The notes under the pieces: generated by a model
The model's input: only the letters and a program-made list of their open reading frames with translations
What the model was told of the DNA's origin: nothing
Databases searched by the model: none
In this document: in pieces, positions 17,960 to 26,282 of the stretch
Numbering within the stretch: the stretch's first letter is position 1
Layout: each line of letters starts with the position of its first letter
From: Streptomyces novaecaesareae
Lineage (GTDB): Bacteria; Actinomycetota; Actinomycetes; Streptomycetales; Streptomycetaceae
Length of the DNA: 64,000 nt
Direction of reading: 5' to 3'
NCBI RefSeq assembly: GCF_000716875.1
Contig: NZ_JNWQ01000023.1
Span: forward strand, 21,036 to 85,035
Program-made: the position numbers and the translations under genes

Positions 17960-19069
17960 TCAGGTCGTGATCAGCACCCCGGCGTAGGAGGCGCCCGCGA
18001 CGACCACCCAGGAGCCGAGCCCGAGCAGGGCGATCCGCCCGCCGGTCCGGATCATGGTCGGCAGGTGCACCGCGCTGCCGAGTCCGAACAACGCGGCGGC
18101 CAGCAGGAGTTCCTGGGCGTCCCCGGCCAGGCCGAGCGCCCGCTCGGGCAGCACGCCGGTGGTCCGCAGGACGATCATCGCGAGGAACCCCGCGACGAAC
18201 AGCGGCACGATCGTCGGCCGGCTGCCGGCCTTCACCGAATTCTCGGCCCCACCCGAGCCCCCACCCGAGCCCGCAGCCGCCCCCCGCAGGTTCCGCCGCA
18301 CCACGACGGCCACCCCCGCGACCAGCGGCGCCAGCAGCACCACGCGCATCAGCTTGACCAGCACCGCCTCGCGCAGCGCCCCCACCCCGCCGGTCTGCGC
18401 GGTGGCGACGACCTGCCCGACGTCGTGCACGCTCGCGCCGACCCAGCGCCCGAACTCCACCTCGCCGAGCCCGAGCGGCTGCTGGAGCAGTGGCAGGACG
18501 GCGATCGCCAGCGTCCCGCACAGGGTGACCAGCGCCACCGAGGCCGCGACGTCCTCCTCCTCGCTGCCCGCCGCCTGGCTGACCGCGCCGATCGCCGAGG
18601 CGCCGCAGATCGAGTACCCGGTGGCGACCAGCAGCGGCTGGTCCCCGGGCAGGCCGAGCCTCCGGCCCAGCCAGAGCGTCCCCGCGAAGGTGGCGGCGAC
18701 CACCGCGAGCACCATGGCGACGGTGGCCCAGCCGAGGCCGAGCACGTCGTCCAGGCTGAGCTTGAGCCCGAGCAGGACGATCCCGAGCCGCATCAGCCGC
18801 TTCCCGGCCGTGGAGAGCCCCGACCGGGCGACCCCGCGGACCACCGGCCGCAGTCCCGGCAGGTGGGCCGCGGCCATACCGAGCACGACGGCGGCGGTGA
18901 GCTTGGGCACCGCCGGCACCACCGCGTGGACGCCGACGGCGGCGGCCACCCCGAGGGCCGCGAGCAGCAGCCCCGGGGCGTCGCCGCGCATCGGGGGCAG
19001 TGAGCGGGTACGGAGCGGGCGGGTTCGGGCGGCGCGCTGCTTGAGGGTGAGTGCCACGCCGCCGCTCAC
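17960..19069 (-). CDS. YeiH/UPF0324 family membrane transporter
   Basis: A 369-aa integral membrane protein of the YeiH (PSE, UPF0324) family, with about ten hydrophobic helices. Family signatures are visible: RLGIVLLGLKLSL near residue 95, ATGYSICGASAIGAVS near 155-170, and GRWVGASVHDVGQVVATA near 215-235. Members are described as putative sulfate or sulfite exporters. It starts at GTG 19069, which overlaps the dioxygenase stop by 4 nt (GTGA), so translation is coupled. The pairing with a cysteine dioxygenase suggests export of sulfite or sulfate made by cysteine breakdown; that role is inferred. Confidence 0.85.
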   Translation of the reverse strand: MSGGVALTLKQRAARTRPLRTRSLPPMRGDAPGLLLAALGVAAAVGVHAVVPAVPKLTAAVVLGMAAAHLPGLRPVVRGVARSGLSTAGKRLMRLGIVLLGLKLSLDDVLGLGWATVAMVLAVVAATFAGTLWLGRRLGLPGDQPLLVATGYSICGASAIGAVSQAAGSEEEDVAASVALVTLCGTLAIAVLPLLQQPLGLGEVEFGRWVGASVHDVGQVVATAQTGGVGALREAVLVKLMRVVLLAPLVAGVAVVVRRNLRGAAAGSGGGSGGAENSVKAGSRPTIVPLFVAGFLAMIVLRTTGVLPERALGLAGDAQELLLAAALFGLGSAVHLPTMIRTGGRIALLGLGSWVVVAGASYAGVLITT

Positions 19070-19659
19070 TGCTCCTGGTCGGCGGGGAGCCGGTAGACCC
19101 GCCGGATGCTGGTGCCGAGCCGCGAGACGTCCGCGCCGTACACGTGGATGGAGATGGCCGTGCTGCTACAGGCGTTGCGCACCAGGTGGATGTCGCCGGG
19201 CGGGGCGAAGGCGGCGACGGTGCCGGCCGGGCCGGCCACGTGCTCGGTCTCGACCAGCCGGGCGGTGCGGCCGTCGGAGACCAGCCGGTAGCGGGTCTCG
19301 CTCTCCTGGCCCCGGTGGACGCCGGCCACGCACCAGGACACGTGGTCATGGATCGGGGTCTGCTGCCCGGGCAGCCAGACCAGGGCGACGACGGAGAAGC
19401 TGCCGTCCTCCTCGGCGTGCAGGACGTGCTGGCGGTAGCGCTGCGGGTCGCCCTCGCACTGGGCGGGGGTGAGCAGCGCGTCGGGCCCGTCCTGGTCGGC
19501 GAGGAGGTGCGGGGCGAGGCGCTCGCCGACCAGGTAGGCGGTGAGCTCCGGGGGCAGTCCGCGGTCCACGACGGCGCGGATCTCACTGATCAGCGCCGCC
19601 ATCCGCTCGGTGAGCCGGTCGGTGAGCCGGTCGGTGCCGACTGTGGCTGGGGGTGTCAT
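19066..19659 (-). CDS. cysteine dioxygenase type I-like thiol dioxygenase
   Basis: A 197-aa cupin enzyme predicted to oxidise cysteine (or a related thiol) to its sulfinate with non-haem iron. The metal-binding histidines are in TPIHDHVSWCVAGVHRGQE around residues 98-116, and the third is in PPGDIHLVRNA near 152. The length fits bacterial cysteine dioxygenases. The mammalian glutamate ligand position is not conserved, as in other bacterial members; 3-mercaptopropionate dioxygenase is the main alternative. It is translationally coupled to the YeiH-like exporter downstream and follows a LysR gene 76 nt upstream on the same strand. Confidence 0.8.
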   Translation of the reverse strand: MTPPATVGTDRLTDRLTERMAALISEIRAVVDRGLPPELTAYLVGERLAPHLLADQDGPDALLTPAQCEGDPQRYRQHVLHAEEDGSFSVVALVWLPGQQTPIHDHVSWCVAGVHRGQESETRYRLVSDGRTARLVETEHVAGPAGTVAAFAPPGDIHLVRNACSSTAISIHVYGADVSRLGTSIRRVYRLPADQEQ

Positions 19660-19735
19660 GCCAGCAGGTTCGGACCTACGGACCTATCACGTCCAAGGAG
19701 GGTTCGTAAGCGATACCCCTACCCCGACTTATGGA

Positions 19736-20650
19736 TCAGCAGCCCACCCGGCTCGCCGCCGCCTGCCGCAGGTGGTCCAGCACCAGTCCGGTGGCCGGGA
19801 TGCGGCGGTGCTCGCGCAGCACGTACGCGCTCACCTGCCGCCGCAGGTGCGGCTCGACGGCCCGCCCGGTGACCTTGCGGTGGCACATGAAGGAGAGCAC
19901 CAGCGCGGGCATGAGGGCGATCCCGACCCCGGCGGCGACGAGGGACTGCACCGCGAGGTTGTCGTCGGTGGAGAAGACGATGTCCGGCGCGAAGCCCTCC
20001 TCCGCGCACACGTGCAGCAGGTTGGCCCGACATCGCGGGCAGCCGGCGATCCAGCGCTCGCCGTCGAGGTCGGCGAGCCGTACGGCGTGCCGGCGGCCGA
20101 GCGGGTGCCCGACCGGCAGCAGCACCGTGAGCAGGTCCTCCATCAGCGGGATCTCGTCCAGCCCGTCCGGCACCTCGGTGGCCGCGCCCGGGTAGCGGAA
20201 GGCCAGGGCGATGTCGCACTCCCCGCGCAGCAGCCGCTGGACGGAGTCCGGCGGCTCGGCCTCCAGCAGCTCGACGCGTACGCCGGGGTGCTCGGCGAGC
20301 AGCCGGGCCATCGCCTCGGGTATCAGGGTGGCGTTGGCGCTGGGGAAGGCGCAGACCCGCACCCGCCCGGCGCGCAGCCGGGCGAGCGCGGCGAGCTGCT
20401 GCTGGGCGGCGGACATGCTGCCGAGGATGACCTCGGCGTGCCGGGAGAGCGCCTCGCCCGCCTCGGTGAGCCGCAGCCCGCGCCCGGCGCGGGTGAACAG
20501 CGGGACGCCGACGGTGCGTTCGAGGGCCTTCATCTGCTGGGTGATGGCGGGCTGGGTGTAGCCGAGTTCGCGGGCGGCGGCCGAGTACGAACCGGCCCGC
20601 ACGACCTCGTGGAAGGTCCTGATGTGTCGCGAGTCGAACACCGGCTCCAT
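19736..20650 (-). CDS. LysR family transcriptional regulator
   Basis: A 304-aa regulator. The N-terminal winged helix is FDSRHIRTFHEVVRAGSYSA and following AARELGYTQPAITQQMKALE (residues 5-44), with the LysR effector-binding domain from about 90. I start at ATG 20650, with GGAGGGG 2-3 nt further out (GGAGGGGCC ATG); a longer frame to 20686 adds only MRGRRRTMGGGA. It is the first gene of a same-strand set with the thiol dioxygenase and YeiH-like exporter. In enterobacteria a LysR protein (YeiE) also adjoins yeiH, which supports a sulfur-related role for this set. Confidence 0.85.
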   Translation of the reverse strand: MEPVFDSRHIRTFHEVVRAGSYSAAARELGYTQPAITQQMKALERTVGVPLFTRAGRGLRLTEAGEALSRHAEVILGSMSAAQQQLAALARLRAGRVRVCAFPSANATLIPEAMARLLAEHPGVRVELLEAEPPDSVQRLLRGECDIALAFRYPGAATEVPDGLDEIPLMEDLLTVLLPVGHPLGRRHAVRLADLDGERWIAGCPRCRANLLHVCAEEGFAPDIVFSTDDNLAVQSLVAAGVGIALMPALVLSFMCHRKVTGRAVEPHLRRQVSAYVLREHRRIPATGLVLDHLRQAAASRVGC

Positions 20651-20757
20651 GGCCCCTCCGCCCATCGTCCGTCGCCTGCCCCGCAATCATAAGAGGAATT
20701 TGGAGCCTTCGGACCTAACCCCACGGACACCTATGGTTAAGGATCGAACCATCCTTC

Positions 20758-21627
20758 TCACTGCTGAGCCGACGGCGGCAGCCCCATCGCCACCCCGGCC
20801 TCGACCACCGGCGCCCCGCCCCGCATGCTCGGGCTGCGCCGGCTGCGCTTCTCGACGAAGCGGGCGAGCCAGGAGAGCAGCAGGCACATGCCGATGTAGA
20901 TCGGCGCGATCACGATCACGACCGGGATGAACGGCAGGTCGTAGTCCAGGTTGGTGGCGATCAGCTTGCCCGCGTGCAGGAACTCCTCGTAGGTGATCAG
21001 GAAGCCCAGCGAGGTGTCCTTGAGCGCGACCACCAGCTGGCTGATGATGGCCGGCAGCATCGCCCGGTTGGCCTGCGGCACGAGCACGTACGTCATCACC
21101 TGGGTCTTGCGCATGCCCAGCGCGTACGCCGCCTCCCGCTGCCCCTTGGGCACCGCGAGCACGCCGGCCCGGAACACCTCGGCCAGCACCGAGCCGTTGT
21201 AGAGCACCAGTCCGGCCACCAGCGCCCAGAGCGGCTGCACCTTGAGCGCGACGAACACGAAGAAGATCATCACCAGCAGCGGCATGGCTCGGAAGAACTC
21301 GACCACCAGCGTGGAGAACCAGCGCACCACCCGATGGTCGGACAGCCGCCCGGCCGCGAACAGCGCGCCGAAGGGCAGCGCGAACAGCACCGTCCAGCCG
21401 AAGGCCTGCAGGGTGTTGCCGAGCCCGCGCAGCAGCAGGTCCTGTACGCCCCGGTACTCGAAGGGCTCCCACTTGGCGTAGGTGAACTGGTGGGTGTGGA
21501 ACAGCATGTAGACGATCCAGGCGATCACGCCCGCGATCACCAGCAGCGCGATCCCGCCGTACAGCCGGTGGCGGGCGAGCGCCTTCGGGCCGGGGATGTC
21601 GTACAGCGCCGAGGATTCAACGGTCAT
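20758..21627 (-). CDS. gluD: glutamate ABC transporter permease
   Basis: Second permease of a polar amino acid importer, 289 aa. It has a hydrophobic N-terminal helix, then the HisM/GlnP-type core with EFFRAMPLLVMIFFVFVAL near residue 115 and the ATPase-docking loop GQREAAYALGMRKTQ near 165. The start at ATG 21627 overlaps the gluC stop by 4 nt (ATGA), fixing it against longer frames. Last gene of gluABCD. The C-terminal tail (RSRRSPSMRGGAPVVEAG) is cytoplasmic and typical of actinobacterial GluD. Confidence 0.9.
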   Translation of the reverse strand: MTVESSALYDIPGPKALARHRLYGGIALLVIAGVIAWIVYMLFHTHQFTYAKWEPFEYRGVQDLLLRGLGNTLQAFGWTVLFALPFGALFAAGRLSDHRVVRWFSTLVVEFFRAMPLLVMIFFVFVALKVQPLWALVAGLVLYNGSVLAEVFRAGVLAVPKGQREAAYALGMRKTQVMTYVLVPQANRAMLPAIISQLVVALKDTSLGFLITYEEFLHAGKLIATNLDYDLPFIPVVIVIAPIYIGMCLLLSWLARFVEKRSRRSPSMRGGAPVVEAGVAMGLPPSAQQ

Positions 21628-22268
21628 CGGGACACCGCCACTCGTCGTTCCAGCAGGTTGAAGACGGCGCTGATGGCCAGGGTGATGATCAGGTAGCCGA
21701 CGGCGATCCAGACGAAGGTCCAGACGATGCTGTAGCCCAGCTCGTTGATGGTCCGGTAGGTGCCCAGCAGTTCGGTGACGCTGAACGAGCCGGCGATCGC
21801 CGTGTTCTTCGCCAGCGCGATCATCACACTGCCGATCGGCGCCACCACCGAGCGGTACGCCTGCGGCAGCACCACCAGGCTCATCGTCTGCCCGAAGTTC
21901 ATGCCGAGGCTGCGGGCCGCCTCGCCCTGCCCGGTCGGCACGGTGTTGACGCCCGAGCGCATCGCCTCGCAGACGAAGGCCGAGGTGTAGCAGCCGAGCG
22001 CGAGCACGGCGAAGGTGTAGAAGGGCAGGGTGATGTCGAACCGGGGCAGGCCCAGCACCACGATGAAGAACAGCAGGGTCAGCGGCGTGTTGCGCAGCAC
22101 CGTCACCCATGCCGTCCCGAACACCCGCAGCGGTCTGATCGGCGAGACCCGGAAGCTCGCGATCAGCACCCCCAGCACCAGCGACAGCACGGCGCTCACC
22201 GCGAACAGCGAGAGCGTGCCGAGGAAGCCGTCCCAGTAGGTCGACCAGTTGTCGGTCAGCGTTTTCAC
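21624..22268 (-). CDS. gluC: glutamate ABC transporter permease
   Basis: First permease of the glutamate importer, 214 aa, with about five membrane helices. The family region VLRNTPLTLLFFIVVLGLP lies near residue 60, and the ATPase-contact loop TGQGEAARSLGMNFGQ near 120. It starts at GTG 22268, 12 nt after gluB, and overlaps gluD by 4 nt. GluC and GluD together form the membrane channel. Confidence 0.9.
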   Translation of the reverse strand: MKTLTDNWSTYWDGFLGTLSLFAVSAVLSLVLGVLIASFRVSPIRPLRVFGTAWVTVLRNTPLTLLFFIVVLGLPRFDITLPFYTFAVLALGCYTSAFVCEAMRSGVNTVPTGQGEAARSLGMNFGQTMSLVVLPQAYRSVVAPIGSVMIALAKNTAIAGSFSVTELLGTYRTINELGYSIVWTFVWIAVGYLIITLAISAVFNLLERRVAVSR

Positions 22269-22280
22269 GGCGCGGCCCTC

Positions 22281-23204
22281 TCAGTACCGGTCGATCTGCG
22301 GCGGGTTCGGCGCGGTTTCCCCGGAGAGCCCGAGGGTCGCCTCGAAGGCCTTCTTCCAGTCGCCGTTCTGCTCGTGCTGCTGCAGCGCGTCGTCCAGCGC
22401 CAGGCGCAGCACGGTGTCGTTCTTCGGCACCCCGATCCCGTACGGCTCGGTCGAGAACAGCGGGCCGACCACCTTGAGCTCGTCCGGCACCTTGGCCGCG
22501 TAGCCGAGCAGGATCGCGTTGTCCGTGGTCACCGCGTCGACCTGGTTGGTGATCAGGTTGTCCACGCAGGCCGAGTAGGTGTCGTAGCCGATCAGCTTGG
22601 CCTTCGGGTACTTCGACTGGATGCGCTGGTACGGCGTGGAGCCGGCCGCCGAACAGACCTTCTTCCCGTTCAGGTCCTGCGGGCCGTGGATGCTGTTGTC
22701 GTTCTTTCGCACCAGCAGCGACTGCCCGGCGACGAAGTACGGCCCGGCGAAGCCGACCAGCTTCTTCCGGTTGTCGTTGATGGTGTAGGTGCCGACGTAG
22801 TAGTCCACCTGGCCGTTCTGCAGCGCGGTCTCGCGGTTCGCCGAGGCGATCGTCTTGAACTGGATCTTGTTCGGCGGGAAGCCGAGGGAGGCGCCGACCA
22901 TCTTGGCGATCTCGATGTCGAAGCCGGAGTACTCGCCGGTGGCCGGGTTCTTCTGGCCCAGGTACGGCTGGTCCTCCTTGGCACCGACCACCAGATGGCC
23001 CCGGCTGCGGGCGGCGTCCAGGGTCGGCGAGCCGGTGATCGACGAGGCGTCCTGCACCTGGTAGCTGGGCAGCGCGCTGGGCTGCGGGCCCTTCGGCGGC
23101 GGGGTGCCGGCCTTGCCGCAGCCCGTCGCCAGCGCGGCGAGCAGCAGGGCGGCGGCGAGCACGCGCGTCCCCGCCCGCGCGCCGGGCGTCGTCTCACGGT
23201 TCAC
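22281..23204 (-). CDS. gluB: glutamate-binding lipoprotein
   Basis: Periplasm-equivalent binding protein of the importer, 307 aa. The signal peptide ends in lipobox LATGC near residue 29, so it should be anchored outside the membrane. The family 3 solute-binding signature is visible as EYSGFDIEIAKMVGASLGF near residue 92 and DYYVGTYTINDNRKK near 135. GTG 23204 lies 9 nt after gluA. Substrate glutamate (perhaps also aspartate or glutamine) is inferred from the gluABCD arrangement. Confidence 0.9.
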   Translation of the reverse strand: MNRETTPGARAGTRVLAAALLLAALATGCGKAGTPPPKGPQPSALPSYQVQDASSITGSPTLDAARSRGHLVVGAKEDQPYLGQKNPATGEYSGFDIEIAKMVGASLGFPPNKIQFKTIASANRETALQNGQVDYYVGTYTINDNRKKLVGFAGPYFVAGQSLLVRKNDNSIHGPQDLNGKKVCSAAGSTPYQRIQSKYPKAKLIGYDTYSACVDNLITNQVDAVTTDNAILLGYAAKVPDELKVVGPLFSTEPYGIGVPKNDTVLRLALDDALQQHEQNGDWKKAFEATLGLSGETAPNPPQIDRY

Positions 23205-23213
23205 GGCGCCGCC

Positions 23214-23993
23214 TCAGTGCTTCAGGATCTTGGACAGGAAGTCCCGGGCGCGCTCGCTCTCGGGGGCTCTGAAGAAGTCCTCCGGGGCGCGGTCCTCGAC
23301 GATCCGGCCGTCCGCCATGAACACCACCCGGTTCGCGGAGGCCCGGGCGAAGCCCATCTCGTGGGTGACCACGACCATCGTCATGCCCTCGTGCGCGAGC
23401 TGGCGCATGACGTCCAGCACCTCGTTGATCATCTCGGGGTCGAGCGCCGAGGTGGGCTCGTCGAACAGCAGCGCCTTGGGGTCCATGGCGAGCGCGCGGG
23501 CGATCGCGACCCGCTGCTGCTGGCCGCCGGAGAGCTGGGCCGGGTACTTGTCGGCCTGCGACGCGAGACCGACCCGCTCCAGCAGCGCGCGGGACTTGGT
23601 CTCCGCCTCCGCCTTGGGCCGGCCGCGGACCTTGATCTGCGCGAGCGAGACGTTCTGCAACACGGTCTTGTGCGCGAACAGGTTGAAGGACTGGAACACC
23701 ATGCCGACCTCGGCCCGCAGCCGGGCGAGCCCCTTGCCCTCCTCGGGCAGCGGTTCGCCGTCGATCAGGATGGTGCCGTTCTCGATCGGTTCCAGCCGGT
23801 TGATCGCGCGGCAGAGCGTGGACTTGCCGGATCCTGACGGACCGATGACCACGACGACCTCGCCGCGGCCCACCGTCAGTTCGATGTCCTGCAACACGTG
23901 CAGGTCCCCGAAGTGCTTGTTGACCCCGCGCATCTCGATGAGCGGGGTGAAGGCCGAGGGGCCGCCCTGGGACGGCCCGGGAGCTGAGGTCAC
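23214..23993 (-). CDS. gluA: glutamate ABC transporter ATP-binding protein
   Basis: ATPase of the glutamate importer, 259 aa. Walker A is GPSGSGKST near residue 53, the signature LSGGQQQRVAIARAL near 153, and Walker B ALLFDEPTSALDPE near 175, all canonical. It starts at GTG 23993, which overlaps the stop of the LapA-like gene by 4 nt (GTGA); longer frames would run through that gene. First enzyme-coding gene of gluABCD. Confidence 0.93.
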   Translation of the reverse strand: MTSAPGPSQGGPSAFTPLIEMRGVNKHFGDLHVLQDIELTVGRGEVVVVIGPSGSGKSTLCRAINRLEPIENGTILIDGEPLPEEGKGLARLRAEVGMVFQSFNLFAHKTVLQNVSLAQIKVRGRPKAEAETKSRALLERVGLASQADKYPAQLSGGQQQRVAIARALAMDPKALLFDEPTSALDPEMINEVLDVMRQLAHEGMTMVVVTHEMGFARASANRVVFMADGRIVEDRAPEDFFRAPESERARDFLSKILKH

Positions 23994-24235
23994 CGGTTGC
24001 GCCGCCCCTTCAGCAGCCAGCCCAGCACTCCGCCCGCGACGAGCGTGGCCAGCAGCGCGATCCAGAGCGGCGCGGTGACGGTGAACACCCAGAACTGGAT
24101 CTTCACCTTGTCGAGGTTGGCGAACAGGAACCACACGGCGAGGATGACGATGACGCCGATCCCGACGTAGCGCGTGGGGATCCCGCCGATCTCACCGCGC
24201 GGGGAGCGGGACGAGCCGTCCGAAGTCTTGGTCAC
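23990..24235 (-). CDS. LapA-domain (DUF1049-like) small membrane protein
   Basis: An 81-aa protein with two membrane helices (YVGIGVIVILAVWFLFANLD and LWIALLATLVAGGVLGWLLK) joined by the short segment KVKIQFWVFTVTAP, the pattern of LapA/DUF1049 proteins. The hydrophilic start TKTSDGSSRSPRG and end KGRRNR are cytoplasmic. I use GTG 24235; an in-frame start at 24307 would add 24 basic residues. It overlaps gluA by 4 nt, so it is translated with the glutamate importer. Its link to transport is unclear. Confidence 0.65.
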   Translation of the reverse strand: MTKTSDGSSRSPRGEIGGIPTRYVGIGVIVILAVWFLFANLDKVKIQFWVFTVTAPLWIALLATLVAGGVLGWLLKGRRNR

Positions 24236-24298
24236 CGGAGCAGTCTGCGGGCCGGGCCGCCGTTTTGCCCGGATACGCGCCCTTCCGGGCCAGGGAGT

Positions 24299-24332
24299 AA
24301 CCCGCACGGGGCAATCCGACCCCGTGCGGGTT
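24299..24332 (-). terminator. hairpin terminator of the ABC exporter operon
   Basis: AACCCGCACGGGG (24299-24311) pairs perfectly with 24320-24332 over an 8-nt loop. It lies 50 nt after the stop of the ABC exporter gene on the minus strand and before the LapA-like gene, so it separates the two operons. Confidence 0.85.
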
Positions 24333-24381
24333 TGAGCTCCGGCGCGACCGGTCGTGCCCTACCGCTCGCGCCCTCGCATCC

Positions 24382-26154
24382 CTACCGCTCGTCCCGCCAC
24401 GAGCGCCAGAGCGCCGCGTACGGTCCGCCCGCCGCGACCAGCTCCGGGTGGCTGCCGTACTCGCTGATCCGCCCGCCCTCGACCACCGCGATCACGTCCG
24501 CGTCGTGCGCGGTGTGCAAGCGGTGGGCGATGGCGATGACCGTCCGGCCCTCCAGCACGCGGGAGAGCGAGCGCTCCAGGTGCCGGGCGGCGCGCGGGTC
24601 GAGCAGCGAGGTGGCCTCGTCCAGCACCAGGGTGTGCGGATCGGCCAGCACGAGCCGGGCCAGCGCCAGTTGCTGGGCCTGCGGCGGGGTCAGCGAGGTG
24701 CCGCCCGAGCCCACCTCGGTGTCCAGCCCCTCCGGCAGGGCGTCCACCCAGGCACCGGCGTCCACCGCGTCCAGCGCGGCCCGCAGCTCGGTGTCGTCCG
24801 CGTCGGGCGCGGCCAGCCGCAGGTTGTCCCGCAGGGTGCCGACGAAGACGTGGTGCTCCTGGTTCACCAGGGCCACCTCGGCGCGCACCCGCTCGGCCGG
24901 CATCCGCGACAGCGCCGCCCCGCCGAGGGTCACACTGCCGCCGCCGGGGGCGTAGATCCCGGCCAGCAGCCGCCCGAGGGTGGACTTTCCCGCCCCGGAC
25001 GGCCCGACCAGCGCGACCCTGCTGCCCGGGGCGACGTCCAGGCTGATCCCGTGCAGGACGTCCGCGCCCTCGCGGTAGCCGAACCGGACGTCCCGGGCCT
25101 CCACCCGGCGGCCGTCCGGGCGGGCGGACTCGTCCCCCTCGTGCTCCGGCACCTCGCGCACGCCGACCAGCCGGGCCAGCGAGGCCTGCCCGATCTGCAG
25201 CTCGTCGTACCAGCGCAGGATCAGGTCCACCGGGCCGGTCAGCATCTGCGCGTACAGCACGCCGGTGGTCAACTGGCCGACGGTGATCCAACCCCGGAGT
25301 GTGAACAGCCCACCGAGCACCAGCGTCGCGAGCACCGCCGCGGTGTAGACCGCGTCGATGGTCGGGAACCAGACCGAGCGCAGCCACAGGGTGTAGCGCT
25401 CCCAGGCCAGCCACTCGCGCAGCTTGCGGTCGGTCAGCCGGATCCGCTCGTCACCCAACCGCAGCGCCTCGACCGTCCGCCCGGCGTCCACCGTCTCGGC
25501 CAGGACGGTGTTCACCGCGGCGTACCCGGCCGACTCGTTGCGGTAGGACTGCGGCGCGCGCCGGAAGTACCAGCGGGAGGTGGCCAGCAGCAGCGGCAGG
25601 CCGACCAGCGAGGTCAGCGCGAGCACCGGCGAGGTGACCAGCAGCGCGCCGAGCAGCAGCAGCAACGACACCACCGCGACGGCGAGTTCGGGCACCGCCT
25701 CGCGGACCGACTTGTCCAGCCGGTCGACGTCCGTGGTGCCCCGGGAGACCAGGTCCCCCGTGCCGGCCCGCTCCAGCACGCCGGTCGGCAGCGCGACCGA
25801 GCGGACCAGGAAGTCCTCGCGCAGGTCGGCCAGCACCCGCTCGCCGAGCACCGCGCCGCGCATCCGCGACCAGCCGGTGAAGGCGGCCTGCGCCACCAAC
25901 GCCAGCAGGTACCAGGCGACGGCCACCGTGATCGTGGACCCGGTGGTGCCGGTGGCCAGCGACTCGACCAGGCTGCCGAGCACCCACGGCCCGACCAGCC
26001 CGGCCAGCGTGGCCACCGAGTGCAGCGCCACCACCACGGAGAACCCGCCGCGGTGCCGCCGCGCGAGCAGGATCAGGTACCCGCGCACGGCGGCCGGCGA
26101 GCCGACCGGCAGGGTGGCGGTCGGCCCCTGCTCCTCATGGACGGGGGGCTTCAT
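24382..26154 (-). CDS. ABC exporter half-transporter, intact Walker A, degenerate signature
   Basis: A 590-aa fused membrane/ATPase subunit: six membrane helices in residues 30-310, then the ATPase domain. Walker A GPSGAGKS (near 383) and Walker B TLVLDEATSLLD are intact, but the LSGGQ signature is replaced by LTPPQ in GGTSLTPPQAQQLALARL (near 488). It is the second gene of a pair, 127 nt after its partner, which shows the opposite defects. Together they should form a heterodimer with one working and one degenerate ATP site. The substrate is unknown; drug, lipid or peptide export are possible. Confidence 0.88.
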   Translation of the reverse strand: MKPPVHEEQGPTATLPVGSPAAVRGYLILLARRHRGGFSVVVALHSVATLAGLVGPWVLGSLVESLATGTTGSTITVAVAWYLLALVAQAAFTGWSRMRGAVLGERVLADLREDFLVRSVALPTGVLERAGTGDLVSRGTTDVDRLDKSVREAVPELAVAVVSLLLLLGALLVTSPVLALTSLVGLPLLLATSRWYFRRAPQSYRNESAGYAAVNTVLAETVDAGRTVEALRLGDERIRLTDRKLREWLAWERYTLWLRSVWFPTIDAVYTAAVLATLVLGGLFTLRGWITVGQLTTGVLYAQMLTGPVDLILRWYDELQIGQASLARLVGVREVPEHEGDESARPDGRRVEARDVRFGYREGADVLHGISLDVAPGSRVALVGPSGAGKSTLGRLLAGIYAPGGGSVTLGGAALSRMPAERVRAEVALVNQEHHVFVGTLRDNLRLAAPDADDTELRAALDAVDAGAWVDALPEGLDTEVGSGGTSLTPPQAQQLALARLVLADPHTLVLDEATSLLDPRAARHLERSLSRVLEGRTVIAIAHRLHTAHDADVIAVVEGGRISEYGSHPELVAAGGPYAALWRSWRDER

Positions 26155-26246
26155 GACGTACTCCTCGTGTGCGTCGCACGGCAGTTGACGGACCGGCCCA
26201 CGGACCGGCCCCCAGACCGGTTCACCGGCCGGCTCCCCGGCCGGCT

Positions 26247-26282
26247 CACGGACCTATTCACGGACCTGTTCACGGACCTGTT
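26247..26282. repeat. 12-nt tandem repeat between exporter genes
   Basis: CACGGACCTATT followed by two copies of CACGGACCTGTT. The array runs into the stop codon of the upstream exporter gene (26282-26284). Immediately before it, 26191-26245 is built from related ACCGG/GGCCGGCTC words, so most of this gap is repetitive. Confidence 0.85.
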
